Shown here piece after piece: positions 1 to 8,788 of a DNA stretch of 64,000 nt; within the stretch, counting starts at the first letter, position 1; each line of letters opens with the position of its first letter. A program made the translations under genes and the position numbers. Below the pieces are notes generated by a model. The model was given only the letters and a program-made list of their open reading frames with translations. It was not told the origin of the DNA and ran no database searches. Source of the stretch: Burkholderia singularis (GTDB lineage: Bacteria; Pseudomonadota; Gammaproteobacteria; Burkholderiales; Burkholderiaceae). The stretch is from positions 1 to 64,000 of the forward strand of contig NZ_FXAN01000094.1 in NCBI RefSeq assembly GCF_900176645.1. Reading direction: 5' to 3'.

Positions 1-89
1 TCCGATCACATCGCCGGCTGATCACCGTCCGAACAGGGTGGGGGAATTTTACTTCGACACTTCTGGGGAAATTACGTCCGACGTTGACA
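1..89. mobile_element. Terminus of an insertion sequence (IS21-like), element extends left of the window
   Basis: Two similar tandem units, each starting GGGGAA and followed by a TTAC-TCGAC-like core, lie at 39-64 and 65-89. Further left the motif GATCAC occurs twice (4-9 and 21-26). Multiple short terminal repeats and an outer TGT end (here the complement of ACA at 87-89) are typical of IS21-family ends. The adjacent RND gene loses all family similarity exactly at this boundary, which is what an insertion would produce. No transposase is visible because the element continues off the edge, so the family assignment is an inference. Confidence 0.5.
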
Positions 90-568
90 ACACGGGAGAT
101 GTAGTCCGCGACTTGCGGTATCGGAAGCTGCTTGCTCGAGAACGCGACGTACACCACGCTCGTAAAGCCGCCCGACGTCCGCTCGATAACCGGATCATAG
201 GCCCCTTCCGGCAGCCGGTATTTGACCTGATTCACCTTGGCCATGACTTCGGTCAATGCAGCGATCGAATTGCTATTCAATTGCATGCGGACCGTAACGA
301 CACTGCGCCCCTGCGTGGACGTCGACGACAGATAATCGATCCCCTCGACGGACGCGACGGCCTGACTGATCGGTTGGGTCACGAAACCCTGCATCAGATC
401 CGACGACGCGCCGGGATATTGAGTCGTAACCGTAATCGTGGAGGTTTCCAGCACCGGATATTGCCGTATCGGCAAATTCAATACCGAAATCACGCCTGCC
501 ATCAGTATCAGCGTGCTCACCACCAACGCAAGCACCGGCCTGCGCAGAAAAATATCGGTAAATTTCAT
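90..568 (-). pseudogene. RND (HAE1) multidrug efflux permease, N-terminal fragment interrupted by an IS end
   Basis: About 159 residues match the N-terminus of AcrB/MexB-type inner-membrane pumps: the opening MKFTDIFLRRPV, first membrane helix, the RQYP motif near residue 37, then a PN1 porter segment (TTQYPGASS, AKVNQVKYRLP) and ADYISRVV. Pumps normally continue with a QP.L..V.GV segment. Here the reading frame instead runs into the insertion-sequence repeats at 89. Full-length pumps have about 1,030 residues, so more than 80 percent is displaced or lost. The start ATG overlaps the stop of the adaptor gene (ATGA), so the pair formed one operon. The pump is probably non-functional unless transcription and translation somehow resume outside the window. 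Confidence 0.7.
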
Positions 569-1674
569 TTCACTGTACCGCCCGACTTGTTCAGAGCGAG
601 CGAATCGTCGCCTCGTTGTACCAATACTCCATCGGTCAGTTTCACCTGCCCCGACGTCACAACTTCGTCGCCGTCCTTCAAACCGGCTGCGACAACCACG
701 TAACCGTCCCTACGCTCACCGACCTTTACATTCACCCGGCGCACACGGCTGCGCTTGTGATCGTCCTTATAAACCTGAAACACGGTTTCCCCGTATGCGT
801 TGTAGGTAATCGCAGATTCGGGTATGACCAGTTCGTTACGCTGCTCAGCCGCCACCCGGACTCGCGCATACATACCGGGCCTCAACAGCTTTTCCTTGTC
901 GACGAGATCGGCTTGAACGCTGACGATATGCGAATCGTTCAACTGAGGATCGATTGCGTTGATCTTTCCCTCGAAAACTTTATCAGGATAACTATCTGTT
1001 ACGATCGTCACCGATTGACCGGGTCGGAGCTTTGAGTTATCGCTTTCCGACACATTGAAATCCACTCTGATGCCATTCGGATTCGTCAACGTCGTAATCG
1101 GATTACCGGCCTGCAAATACTGCCCGAGATGTACCTGCCGTATTCCCAACATTCCGTCAAAGGGAGCCCGAATCGTTTTCTGGTTGATGTTGGCCAGAAT
1201 TTTTTCGAGCCCCCCTCGCGCGGCGTCGTATTGAGCTTTTGCATCATCGTAAGCCCGACGGCTCTCCGCACCGGTCTTCTGCAACTCCTGCACCCGATCC
1301 AATTGAGCCTTGGCCGTCGCCAGCTCGCCTCTCAAACGAATCAGCTCGGCTTGTTCCGGTTCGTCATTGATGCGGACCAATACGTCGCCGGCCTTCACCA
1401 CCTTTCCGGAATCGAAATTGATGGATGCAACCCGACCGCCCACCTCCGCCGATAGCAAAGTCTGCTGTCTTGCTTCGAGCTTTCCGATGTTTTCCACATA
1501 GTAGACATATGGCGCAGACGCCACTTTTGCCATTGCAACCAGGGTGGCGGGCCCGCCGTTTTGACTGCCCTCCTGCGCTTGGGCGGCTGAGTGCTGAAGC
1601 GTCATGTACATACCGCCGGCAGCAATGGCAGATATGAGCACAAAACCAAAAATATAACTTCCTCGCTTCTTCAT
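565..1674 (-). CDS. RND efflux membrane-fusion (adaptor) protein
   Basis: A 369-residue periplasmic adaptor of the AcrA/MexA/MdtA type, linking the inner-membrane RND pump to an outer-membrane channel. An N-terminal membrane anchor or signal (about residues 8-26) is followed by a lipoyl half-motif (SAEVGGRV, residues about 75-82), an alpha-helical hairpin rich in Ala/Gln/Leu (about 105-160), the second lipoyl half (TIRAPFDGMLG) and beta-barrel domains. The start has a GGTCGG-like ribosome site. Its partner pump gene follows with a 4-bp overlap but is cut by an insertion sequence, so this adaptor may be orphaned. It sits downstream of a flavin monooxygenase in an apparent operon, which suggests the pump once exported the product of the neighbouring pathway. 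Confidence 0.88.
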   Translation of the reverse strand: MKKRGSYIFGFVLISAIAAGGMYMTLQHSAAQAQEGSQNGGPATLVAMAKVASAPYVYYVENIGKLEARQQTLLSAEVGGRVASINFDSGKVVKAGDVLVRINDEPEQAELIRLRGELATAKAQLDRVQELQKTGAESRRAYDDAKAQYDAARGGLEKILANINQKTIRAPFDGMLGIRQVHLGQYLQAGNPITTLTNPNGIRVDFNVSESDNSKLRPGQSVTIVTDSYPDKVFEGKINAIDPQLNDSHIVSVQADLVDKEKLLRPGMYARVRVAAEQRNELVIPESAITYNAYGETVFQVYKDDHKRSRVRRVNVKVGERRDGYVVVAAGLKDGDEVVTSGQVKLTDGVLVQRGDDSLALNKSGGTVK

Positions 1675-1733
1675 TTTCCGACCTCGAAGATTTTTATATA
1701 TCGCGCATCAAGGGCACGCATCCACATTCCGAC

Positions 1734-2873
1734 TTATTGCTTTTCAAGAAAAGCGTTTCCGATGCTGTAGAAATTCAACGGCGAAAGGGTAAAGTGCTTG
1801 GAACCGGTATGAATGTCCCGGAAGCAATGCTCAAGGTAGTTCCGTTTATAGACCGCACCGGCGCCAGCCAGGGTATAAATCTGATTGAGCGCAGCAACCG
1901 AATTCTCAGTCATCGTCGCAGCCGCCACCGCTACTCGCGGATGCGTGCCGACCACGTTCCCGTCGTTGGGAACCGCCGCTTGCTCGACAGCGTCGTCCAA
2001 AAGCAATCTCGCGGAATAAAGCAGCGACAACGAACGCCCAACTTTCTCATCGATCACCGGACCAACACTCGGATCGAGTGGTTTCTTTCGATTGTCACGG
2101 AAGAATTCGAGTGCCGATTTGGCAATCCCATAGACGGTTGCCATTGCGGCGATAGTGCCGAAATCGTAGTAACCCGTGAAATAGGCTAGCGTCGAACGCT
2201 CCTTCGGACGATATTTCAGAAGACTCGCGTCAACGCTCAGTTTTTTGTCGACCCATACGTCTTTGCACGTGAAATCATTGCTGCCCGTGCCTCGCATACC
2301 CAGCGTGTCCCAGGTATCCAATATCTGGCATTTGCTCGCCGGAACGAAGAACATCCGTGTTTCAGGCGTGGCGGCTGCATCGTCATTCTGAACGACTGCG
2401 GTACATACCAGCCAATCCGCGTGCGGAGAACCGCTCGCAAACGTCCATTGACCGCTCAATCGGTAGCCGTCCTTTTCAGGAACCGCTGTGCCGCCGGAGT
2501 GAATGGCGCCAATGACAAACCGGCGGGTATCGCTATAAATCTCGTGGGCGGCCTCTTCAGGCAAGTAGTCGGCCAAGCGCCCCATTGCAACCTGAACCGC
2601 GACCTGCCATGAAACCGAAGCGTCATATTTGGACAAGGTTTGCAGAATTTCCGCGATCGTCGCCAAAGGAACCTGACGCCCGCCAAAAGCCTTTGGAATC
2701 GACAATTTCCCCAGACCGGCCTTAAAAAGCTCATCCATCACCTCTGGATGGGTCGCCTTTTTTTGCTCGGAATACTCTCGATGTCCGGCGAGCATCTCTC
2801 CGAATGCATCTATTTTGTTGATCCAGCTACCAGCATCTTCGGAAAGATTCTTCCGCAGCATCAGCGTGTTCAT
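1734..2873 (-). CDS. Flavin-dependent monooxygenase with acyl-CoA dehydrogenase fold (group D / DszC-like)
   Basis: 379 residues with the ACAD fold, but the details fit two-component flavin hydroxylases (DszC, HsaA, amino-sugar N-oxygenases) better than true acyl-CoA dehydrogenases: a DGYRLSGQWTFASG-type segment near residues 134-147, HADW just after it, and a C-terminal FRDIHTGSKH stretch near 355-364. Such enzymes use reduced FMN/FAD from a separate reductase; an FMN reductase is encoded at 6999-7559. The ribosome site AAGGAG is 8 nt before the ATG. Promoter and palindrome lie about 120 bp upstream, and the adaptor and pump genes follow on the same strand. The substrate is unknown. N-oxidation of an amino sugar is one possibility given rmlAB nearby, but no sugar aminotransferase is seen. 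Confidence 0.75.
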   Translation of the reverse strand: MNTLMLRKNLSEDAGSWINKIDAFGEMLAGHREYSEQKKATHPEVMDELFKAGLGKLSIPKAFGGRQVPLATIAEILQTLSKYDASVSWQVAVQVAMGRLADYLPEEAAHEIYSDTRRFVIGAIHSGGTAVPEKDGYRLSGQWTFASGSPHADWLVCTAVVQNDDAAATPETRMFFVPASKCQILDTWDTLGMRGTGSNDFTCKDVWVDKKLSVDASLLKYRPKERSTLAYFTGYYDFGTIAAMATVYGIAKSALEFFRDNRKKPLDPSVGPVIDEKVGRSLSLLYSARLLLDDAVEQAAVPNDGNVVGTHPRVAVAAATMTENSVAALNQIYTLAGAGAVYKRNYLEHCFRDIHTGSKHFTLSPLNFYSIGNAFLEKQ

Positions 2874-3387
2874 TACCAGCTCCTTATAGCTAACGAAAAA
2901 CGGGTTCTTGCGAGAAGCAGTGACCGCGCCCTCTGACGCAGGTCTGGCCAGGGGCCGGAGCGTGGTGGCAGCGGGTCGTCGTTATCCAATTGTACGAAAA
3001 CAATAGTACAGTCGCAAGCGACTATTGCACTGTGCGGCAACCAAACCCGCCATCCTCTCTATCTCCGCACCAAACAGGCGGATAGGAGGCCGCGCATGAC
3101 CTTTCGGTGGGTTTATGAAATTTATTTTTAATTGGATAGTTTTTTAATTCAAAAAAACTATGAACAACCCTGAGCACTGGAACCCAGTCTCATCTGAGTT
3201 ATTCGTCGCGAAATAGGCAGATATCGCCACTGGTTGCTTCGTCCGTCACACATCACGAAGGAACACATGCCGATTCGCCGGAGCAAGCCGTTTTTACCGA
3301 AAACGACCCATCCGGCGCCCAAAAACGGAGTATGCAATAACCAGCCTCGGCACACCCAGCACGCGAAAAACGATCCGACAAGCAGAT
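2874..3387. other. Intergenic region between monooxygenase operon and XRE gene
   Basis: No convincing gene. It holds promoter/operator site A (2989-3017) and an A/T-rich run around 3110-3160. Short open frames here lack ribosome sites and family similarity. Confidence 0.5.
2989..3017 (-). promoter_or_regulatory. Promoter with embedded operator-like palindrome (site A)
   Basis: Reading leftward, -35 TTGCGA (3017-3012) and -10 TACAAT (2994-2989) are separated by 17 bp. The palindrome TGTAC-N10-GTACA (2991-3010) fills the spacer and overlaps the -10. The same geometry recurs at site B (5677-5705), and a third copy of the palindrome is at 14364-14383. A further inverted repeat, CAATAG...CTATTG, surrounds TCGC-AA-GCGA immediately beside it (3001-3026). 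Confidence 0.55.
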
Positions 3388-3684
3388 CTAAGACACCGCC
3401 CGATCGTTCTTTAGCACAGACGCCAATTCGCACTGAACTTGCAGCAACAATTGATCTGTCTGGTTAACGCTGCCATCCGCATAAGCCAATATCAGCAAAG
3501 TCAGCGGATGAATGTCCAGAACTTCGCAGAGTTCCGCCAACTTATTCAGAGTTGGGCACTTGAGATCTCGCTCTAACGAGCTCAGATACGTACGACTGGA
3601 CACATTTGAAAATGCCTCCTGGCTCAGCCCCCTGGCCTTCCGGAATATTCTCAACGATGCTGCCAGTGAATGTTTTGCCACCAT
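3388..3684 (-). CDS. XRE-family helix-turn-helix transcriptional regulator
   Basis: 98 residues, nearly all one Cro/C1-type DNA-binding domain. Helices about residues 6-65 include the classic segment LRIFRKARGLSQEAF, a recognition region SSRTYLSSLERDLK and PTLNKLAELCEVLDIHPLTLL. There is no C-terminal ligand or dimerisation domain of note, so it resembles small repressors. It lies alone between two leftward units of the island, with about 500 bp free on each side. It is a candidate regulator of the repeated TGTAC palindrome, but no copy of that palindrome precedes its own start, so the link is inference only. Confidence 0.85.
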   Translation of the reverse strand: MVAKHSLAASLRIFRKARGLSQEAFSNVSSRTYLSSLERDLKCPTLNKLAELCEVLDIHPLTLLILAYADGSVNQTDQLLLQVQCELASVLKNDRAVS

Positions 3685-4219
3685 TCAAAGGATCCCCGAA
3701 ATTCAAAATTACAACCGATTGCGACACACATGGCCGCAACCCATCGCACGCGCGCCACCGCTACCTTGCTTCCGCCATTTGGCATATGGCCATTGAAAAA
3801 AAGCTCTTCAGTTTGAGTCGGCATTTGCCGCATGCGTTACCGAATCACGTCAGCAGGCCAAACACACGCCGCCAAAGCGCCCTTGGCGAATACCAGAGCA
3901 CGCAGACGCATGGACTTAGACTGGCCGGGAACCCGATAACCATCGCAGTGCCGGGCACACGACACCTACGACATTCGAATATCTCGGACGAAATACAGCT
4001 GCCGCCAGATCGCGCATTGGTCGAAAAATACGCGCATCGCAGCCAAGCAAACTGCAAAAACAAGAAACCGGCATGACGACGTTACAGACGCCACCGCCAA
4101 TCAATTGACTGGTAAAAAGCCAACATCAAGCCTGGACAGTAAATGCAATCGCTACCGGGGGCACTACCGGTATGACACACCATACGCCCATATCGGCACC
4201 ATCACATCAAAACTGCAAA
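3685..4219. other. Gene-free region upstream of the XRE gene
   Basis: About 535 bp in which no frame gives recognisable protein similarity or a good ribosome site. It may hold the XRE promoter and decayed DNA. No palindrome of the shared type was found here. Confidence 0.4.
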
Positions 4220-4672
4220 TTACTTAGAAAATGCACCAGCATGCAAACGCTTTCCGATGCCCATGTAATCGTATGTTGCATACACCTCGGTCCTAAACCC
4301 TCCCCAAGCCGACTCTTCCAATACCCTATTGACTTCCCGTAATTTCCCCGGAGGTACCTTTAGAGTAATCACTTGCCCGACCCCCATCCATACGTACCAA
4401 GATACCACTTCAACATCTTTAGGTGGAAATTTATCGTAGAATCCTTGTTTTTTGACTTGATTAATAATATCCGGCAAAGGCTTGCTCTGATCATGCTTGA
4501 GAACGACAGTCAACAATACCGGCTGATTCGCGCGCCCGGCCTCTTCACTCTTATTCTTGCCGGATTGGTCTGCCGAATCGATTCCGGCAGCCATCGTTTG
4601 AGCGCCACAGGAATACGAAAGCGCCAATAAAATCAGCAACGCCCCTTTACGGACAATCGGAAAAATACCCAT
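4220..4672 (-). CDS. Small exported protein of unknown function
   Basis: The chosen start (ATG at 4672) follows a strong GGAGGAA site and gives 150 residues; a longer frame running back into the dehydrogenase gene is less likely. The N-terminus is a signal sequence (hydrophobic residues about 9-20, then SYSCGAQ), either a lipoprotein-like Cys near 22 or a type I cleavage after QTMA. The mature part has a polar linker, then a compact domain with SWYVWMGVGQVITLKVPP and a C-terminal TYDYMGIGKRL, conserved-looking but not assignable. It follows the dehydrogenase gene after 37 bp and is probably cotranscribed. The function is not known. Confidence 0.65.
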   Translation of the reverse strand: MGIFPIVRKGALLILLALSYSCGAQTMAAGIDSADQSGKNKSEEAGRANQPVLLTVVLKHDQSKPLPDIINQVKKQGFYDKFPPKDVEVVSWYVWMGVGQVITLKVPPGKLREVNRVLEESAWGGFRTEVYATYDYMGIGKRLHAGAFSK

Positions 4673-4709
4673 GCTTCCTCCAATGAATTCGACCTCAAAA
4701 GGCGCGGCA

Positions 4710-5585
4710 TCAATCCAGCGCCGCTCGCCGTCTTGCCACCTCAAATAGGGAAGCCCAATCGTGTTCGCCTTGCTCATGGGCCAGGCCATCGAGTAAGTTT
4801 TCTCTTAAAACGCCCGCAAAGGGCAATGGAACGCGTGCCGCCTCTCCCGCCTGCAAAGCAAGCCGGATATCTTTCAGACCCAACGCCAGCTTGAATCCAG
4901 CCGGTTGGTAATTTTTTTCGGCCATCAGCCGACCATATCCTTGATATACCGGAACGGAAAATAGCGTGGAGCCGATCAGCTCAATGAAATCCTCGGTGGA
5001 AATACCATGACTTTCGGCCAGGGCAGCGCCTTCGGCCATCGACTCAATAGCGGACGCGATCATGAGATTGACCGACAATTTGACGGCATTGGCCTGAGCC
5101 GGATTCTCTCCGAATTGCCAGATTTTTTGTCCTAAAGGTACTAATAGCGGCCGAACCTTATCGATCAAATCGAATCGCCCGGCGGCGAGAATATTCAGCT
5201 TTCCCGATGCGGCGACGTCGGGCCGCCCCAATACCGGCGCCGCGATATACCCGATTCCTCTTTGTTGATGCAATGACGTCTGCTCTGCGGCCAGTGCCAC
5301 CGAGACCGTAGCCATATTGACGTGAATCGCTCCGCTCTGCATTTCATCAATGACACGGCCGTCCACCAATATCGACCGAACCGCATCATCGTCGGACAAC
5401 ATCGAAAACAACACGTCAACCTTGGCTACGTCGGCAGGTGTTTCGGCGACTTCCGCTCCGAGCCTATTCAGTTCCTCGATAGCCGGTGATGAGCGATTCC
5501 AAACCCGGACCTCGTATCCGGCCTTGACGAGATTGGCAGCCATCGGCTTGCCCATGGTACCCAACCCGATAAACCCGAGCTTCAT
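4710..5585 (-). CDS. NAD(P)-dependent beta-hydroxyacid dehydrogenase (3-hydroxyisobutyrate dehydrogenase family)
   Basis: 291 residues, the usual length for the family. The N-terminal Rossmann motif GFIGLGTMGKPMAANL is complete, the dinucleotide-specificity turn reads WNRSS (an Arg after the second strand suggests NADP), and the catalytic Lys lies in NAVKLSVNLM near residue 170. Relatives reduce semialdehydes, tartronate semialdehyde or imines. Ribosome site GGGAG is 7 nt before ATG. It is the first gene of a leftward pair with the small exported protein, and its promoter region shares palindrome B with the divergent luciferase-like gene. The substrate cannot be read from the sequence; in this setting it may reduce a pathway intermediate. 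Confidence 0.85.
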   Translation of the reverse strand: MKLGFIGLGTMGKPMAANLVKAGYEVRVWNRSSPAIEELNRLGAEVAETPADVAKVDVLFSMLSDDDAVRSILVDGRVIDEMQSGAIHVNMATVSVALAAEQTSLHQQRGIGYIAAPVLGRPDVAASGKLNILAAGRFDLIDKVRPLLVPLGQKIWQFGENPAQANAVKLSVNLMIASAIESMAEGAALAESHGISTEDFIELIGSTLFSVPVYQGYGRLMAEKNYQPAGFKLALGLKDIRLALQAGEAARVPLPFAGVLRENLLDGLAHEQGEHDWASLFEVARRRAALD

Positions 5586-5676
5586 TCACATCTCCCGAAA
5601 ATCGATCATTCGTAGCTTCGCGCCGCCGGTAAACGGCCGGCGGACATGCCGTCGAGGCAATATTTCGTGCCGCTCG

Positions 5677-5705
5677 TTGTTATTGTACACGTATCAACGT
5701 ACAAT
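5677..5705 (+). promoter_or_regulatory. Promoter with embedded palindrome (site B), divergent region
   Basis: Rightward -35 TTGTTA (5677-5682) and -10 TACAAT (5700-5705) with 17-bp spacing. The perfect palindrome TTGTAC-N10-GTACAA (5683-5704) fills the spacer and overlaps the -10, exactly as at site A. On the other strand the opposite arm also forms a TACAAT -10 (5687-5682), so the site could control both the dehydrogenase (leftward) and luciferase-like (rightward) operons. Confidence 0.55.
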
Positions 5706-5833
5706 CGAACAATAGATCTGATGTTCTGCACTTGGCCGTGCACCGAGCAATTCGGGCGTCGGCGCGAATGGTGAAGGTGAGCCGTTCGGATGTTGGCTGC
5801 AGTGCCGTCAGGCCGTCATTTAACGGAGGCTAC

Positions 5834-6940
5834 ATGCAGTTCGGAATTTACAGCGTTGGCGATGTCACGCGCGACCCCACGAACAATACCGTTCCCACCG
5901 AAGCAGAGCGCATACAGGCCATGATTCAAATCGCGAAAAAGGCTGAAGAAATCGGCCTGGATGTATTCGCGAGCGGCGAGCATCACAATCCGCCTTTTGT
6001 CACGCCTGCTCCGCCAGTCACGCTGGCCTATATCGCTGCGGTAACCAAAAAAATCATTCTGTCGACATCGACGACCCTGATTACGACCAACGACCCCGTG
6101 CGCCTCGCCGAAGAATATGCACTGCTGCAGCATCTGGCCGGCGGCCGAGTCGACCTCATGCTTGGAAGGGGCAACACGGCGCCGGTCTATCCATGGTTCG
6201 GCAAGAATATTCTGGATGCGGTGCCGCTTGCATTGGAAAACTACGATTTGCTGTATCGCCTATGGCGTGAGGAATCCATTAATTGGCGTGGAAAATTCCG
6301 GACGCCGTTACAGAATTTCACCTCCATACCCCGGCCGCTGGACGATGTGCCGCCGTTCGTCTGGCACGGTTCCATTCGCACGCCGCAATTCGCCGAACAG
6401 GCCGCATATTATGGAGACGGATTTTTCGCGAGCCATATCCTCTGGCCACGCGAACACTTCATGCAACTCGTCAATTTTTATCGAGAACGCTATGCGCATT
6501 ATGGCCACGGTAAGCCTGAGCAGGCCATCGTCGGTCTCGGTGGGCATATTTACATCAGGCCCAATTCGCAAGACGCCAAGCGAGAGTTCCGCCCTTATTT
6601 CGACCATGCGCCGGTTTACGGCTACGGGCCTTCTCTCGAAGAATTCATGGAGGCCACGCCGCTGTCGGTCGGCAGCCCGCAGGAAATCATCGACAAAACG
6701 CTGACCTTCAGGGAGCACTTCGGCGACTATCAACGCCAGCTTTTTCTTTTCGATCATGCAGGGATACCGCTGAAAACCGTGCTCGACATGCTGGATCTGT
6801 TCGGCAGTCAGGTGCTCCCCGTGTTGAGAAAAGAAACCCAGAAGAATCGAAACCCTTTGGCTGCCGATCCGCCGACTCATGAAAACAGGAAAGCAGCACA
6901 TAAAAACAACGAAATTCTTAAAAGCTACGCAAGTTCTTGA
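5834..6940 (+). CDS. Luciferase-like FMN-dependent monooxygenase (CE1758 family)
   Basis: 368 residues from the ATG at 5834, which follows a GGAGGC site; an upstream in-frame start is less well placed. The TIM-barrel flavin monooxygenase pattern is clear: MQFGIYSVGDV start, SGEHHNPPF near residue 54, LSTSTTLITTNDPVRLAEEYA, a GGRVDLMLGRGN segment, and a C-terminal SPQEIIDK element. The paired FMN reductase directly downstream is the hallmark of the CE1758/CE1759 two-component systems, in which the reductase supplies FMNH2 and this enzyme oxygenates an unknown substrate. The tail after residue 340 is polar and probably disordered. Confidence 0.85.
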   Translation: MQFGIYSVGDVTRDPTNNTVPTEAERIQAMIQIAKKAEEIGLDVFASGEHHNPPFVTPAPPVTLAYIAAVTKKIILSTSTTLITTNDPVRLAEEYALLQHLAGGRVDLMLGRGNTAPVYPWFGKNILDAVPLALENYDLLYRLWREESINWRGKFRTPLQNFTSIPRPLDDVPPFVWHGSIRTPQFAEQAAYYGDGFFASHILWPREHFMQLVNFYRERYAHYGHGKPEQAIVGLGGHIYIRPNSQDAKREFRPYFDHAPVYGYGPSLEEFMEATPLSVGSPQEIIDKTLTFREHFGDYQRQLFLFDHAGIPLKTVLDMLDLFGSQVLPVLRKETQKNRNPLAADPPTHENRKAAHKNNEILKSYASS

Positions 6941-6998
6941 AATTCATTGATACGAAAACTCGATTTCCGATCCCTTCAACGAGCATGAGGTGACCCAA

Positions 6999-7559
6999 AT
7001 GAAAAGAATCGCCATCGTCACTGCCGGTGTGAGCTTTCCATCATCCACCGATTTTTTGGCATCCAGAATCATGGATGCCGTCAAGGAAGTATCCGGAGAA
7101 AACGGTGAACTGGAATTTGAATGGGTGGAGTTGAGAAAGCTAGCTGCTGAAATCAGTCAAGCTATTGTGACAGGGGAAAAAGGCGTCGCACTGCAAAACG
7201 CGATCGACTCCACCGTGGACTCGGATGCCTTGATCGTGGCAACCCCCGTCTATCAAGGATCGTACAGCGGGCTCTTCAAGATGTTCATCGATCTGCTGCG
7301 TCCGGACGGAATAACCGCCAAACCGGTATTACTGGCGGCCACGGGCGGCAGCGTCAGGCACTCGCTGATGCTGGACGGTGCAATGAGAACCCTCTTCGGC
7401 TATTTGCGTGCTTGGGTGGTACCTACCGCGATATTCGCCACGTCCAAGGATTGGACTCAGAAGGAAACCGAAGAGATCTTGAATGAAAGAATAAAATCGG
7501 CATCCAGCGAACTTTGGACCCTGACAGCCAATCAATCCCAACCAGCCTTGCTTCAATAA
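6999..7559 (+). CDS. NADPH-dependent FMN reductase (CE1759 / SsuE-MsuE type)
   Basis: 186 residues from ATG 6999, preceded by GAGGTG at good spacing; an upstream GTG at 6990 is possible. Flavodoxin-like fold: ribityl-phosphate loop near the N-terminus (TAGVSFPSSTDFL), TPVYQGSYSGLFKMFIDLL near residues 84-102, and ATGGSVRHSL later. It supplies reduced FMN to the adjacent luciferase-like monooxygenase and possibly to the ACAD-fold monooxygenase at 1734-2873. It is the second gene of a two-gene operon (58-bp gap). The region downstream converges on the terminator of the rml operon. Confidence 0.88.
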   Translation: MKRIAIVTAGVSFPSSTDFLASRIMDAVKEVSGENGELEFEWVELRKLAAEISQAIVTGEKGVALQNAIDSTVDSDALIVATPVYQGSYSGLFKMFIDLLRPDGITAKPVLLAATGGSVRHSLMLDGAMRTLFGYLRAWVVPTAIFATSKDWTQKETEEILNERIKSASSELWTLTANQSQPALLQ

Positions 7560-7876
7560 ACAAGCCACGATCGAGGCGATTGACGGTAAAAATTCAATTC
7601 AAATAAATCACCACTCCATTTTCAAACCCATCTCATGAAAAATATCTCAGGAGCACGATATGTTCCGCCATGAAAGCGGCCAGCGTGCAACTTCATTCAC
7701 GACATCATTCCCGGCAATACCCTTCTGCAAGCGCGCCAACAATAACGAGCCCAGGTGCCTGCACCCATACCGGGCCGAAGCACTCGCGCCACCGCGTCTC
7801 CGAACCTGCCGATCCAATAAAAAAGACCCAGGCAAGCTGCAATGCTTACCTGAGTCACAACCTGCCCAATGCTCTG
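7560..7876. other. Convergent intergenic region
   Basis: Between the FMN reductase (rightward) and rmlA (leftward). It holds the rmlA terminator at 7819-7856. A rightward frame beginning at 7660 has a fair AGGAG site but runs antisense into rmlA and has no recognisable similarity; it may be the start of a decayed third gene. Confidence 0.45.
7819..7856 (-). terminator. Rho-independent terminator of the five-gene rml operon
   Basis: Read leftward, an imperfect 13-bp stem (GACTCAGGTAAGC paired with GCTTGCCTGGGTC) with a 6-nt loop is followed by six T residues. It lies 20 bp beyond the rmlA stop codon. Confidence 0.8.
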
Positions 7877-8752
7877 TTATGCCAACAGCGTGGAAAGATA
7901 TTGTCCGTAGCTATTCTTGCTCAAAGACGATGCACGCTCATGCAACGCTTGTTGACTGATCCACCCTTTGGAGAAAGCGATTTCCTCCAAGCAAGCGACT
8001 TTCAACCCCTGCCGCTTTTCAATCGCTTGAACGAAGTTCGACGCCTCGAGCAAAGAATCATGGGTGCCAGTATCGAGCCACGCGAAGCCGCGCCCAAGCA
8101 TATTGACGTACAAATCCCCTCGCTCCAGATAGGCTCGATTGACATCCGTTATTTCCAGCTCGCCGCGTGCGGACGGCTTGATCGACGCGGCGATATCCAC
8201 TACATCGTTGTCGTAAAAATACAGGCCCGTAACGGCGAAATTCGATTTCGGTTCGCGCGGCTTTTCCTCCAGGCTGATCGCCCGGCCGGACGCATCGAAC
8301 TCCACCACGCCAAATCGCTCCGGATCGAGCACGTGATAGCCGAAAATCGTGGCGCCGGTTTCCCTGGATGTAGCGTCGCCCAGAATCCCCGACAAGCCGC
8401 TGCCATAGAAGATGTTGTCGCCGAGAATCAGGCAGACGTTGTCGTTTCCGATAAATTCTTTTCCGATCAAAAACGCCTGTGCCAAACCATCAGGGCTCGG
8501 CTGAACTGCATAGCTGAGCGAAACGCCAAATTGACTGCCGTCACCTAGCATTCGCTGAAAGCTACCAATGTCGTCCGGTGTGCTGATGATGAGTATGTCC
8601 CGGATATTCGCCAAAAGAAGCACGGACAGCGGATAGTAGACCATCGGCTTGTCGTAAACCGGAAGCGACTGCTTCGAAACACCGAAGGTTAGCGGATGCA
8701 GCCGCGTACCGCTGCCTCCGGCCAAAACGATTCCCTTATAAGTGGCCATCAT
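7877..8752 (-). CDS. rmlA: Glucose-1-phosphate thymidylyltransferase RmlA
   Basis: Makes dTDP-glucose from dTTP and glucose 1-phosphate, the first step to dTDP-deoxysugars. 291 residues, the family norm. The nucleotide-binding signature [15 protein letters not shown] opens the protein, followed by [11 protein letters not shown], the metal-binding GDNIFYGSG near residue 112, a VEFD...EEKP segment and the [13 protein letters not shown] motif near 225. Two adjacent ATG codons can start it (8752 or 8749). It is the last gene of a five-gene leftward operon, 36 bp after rmlB, with a terminator just downstream. RmlC and RmlD are absent, so the cluster by itself stops at dTDP-4-keto-6-deoxyglucose. 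Confidence 0.95.
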   Translation of the reverse strand: MMATYKGIVLAGGSGTRLHPLTFGVSKQSLPVYDKPMVYYPLSVLLLANIRDILIISTPDDIGSFQRMLGDGSQFGVSLSYAVQPSPDGLAQAFLIGKEFIGNDNVCLILGDNIFYGSGLSGILGDATSRETGATIFGYHVLDPERFGVVEFDASGRAISLEEKPREPKSNFAVTGLYFYDNDVVDIAASIKPSARGELEITDVNRAYLERGDLYVNMLGRGFAWLDTGTHDSLLEASNFVQAIEKRQGLKVACLEEIAFSKGWISQQALHERASSLSKNSYGQYLSTLLA

Positions 8753-8788
8753 TCAATCTCATGAAATTTTATACTTTCGACCGGCGGC

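Noticed and set aside
3388-3684. Naming the XRE protein as the regulator of the repeated palindrome
   Set aside because: Only proximity supports it; no copy of the palindrome is near its own promoter.
7660-7959. Rightward 99-codon frame with an AGGAG site
   Set aside because: It runs into rmlA antisense, past the rmlA terminator, and the peptide has no recognisable pattern. At best it is a decayed gene start.
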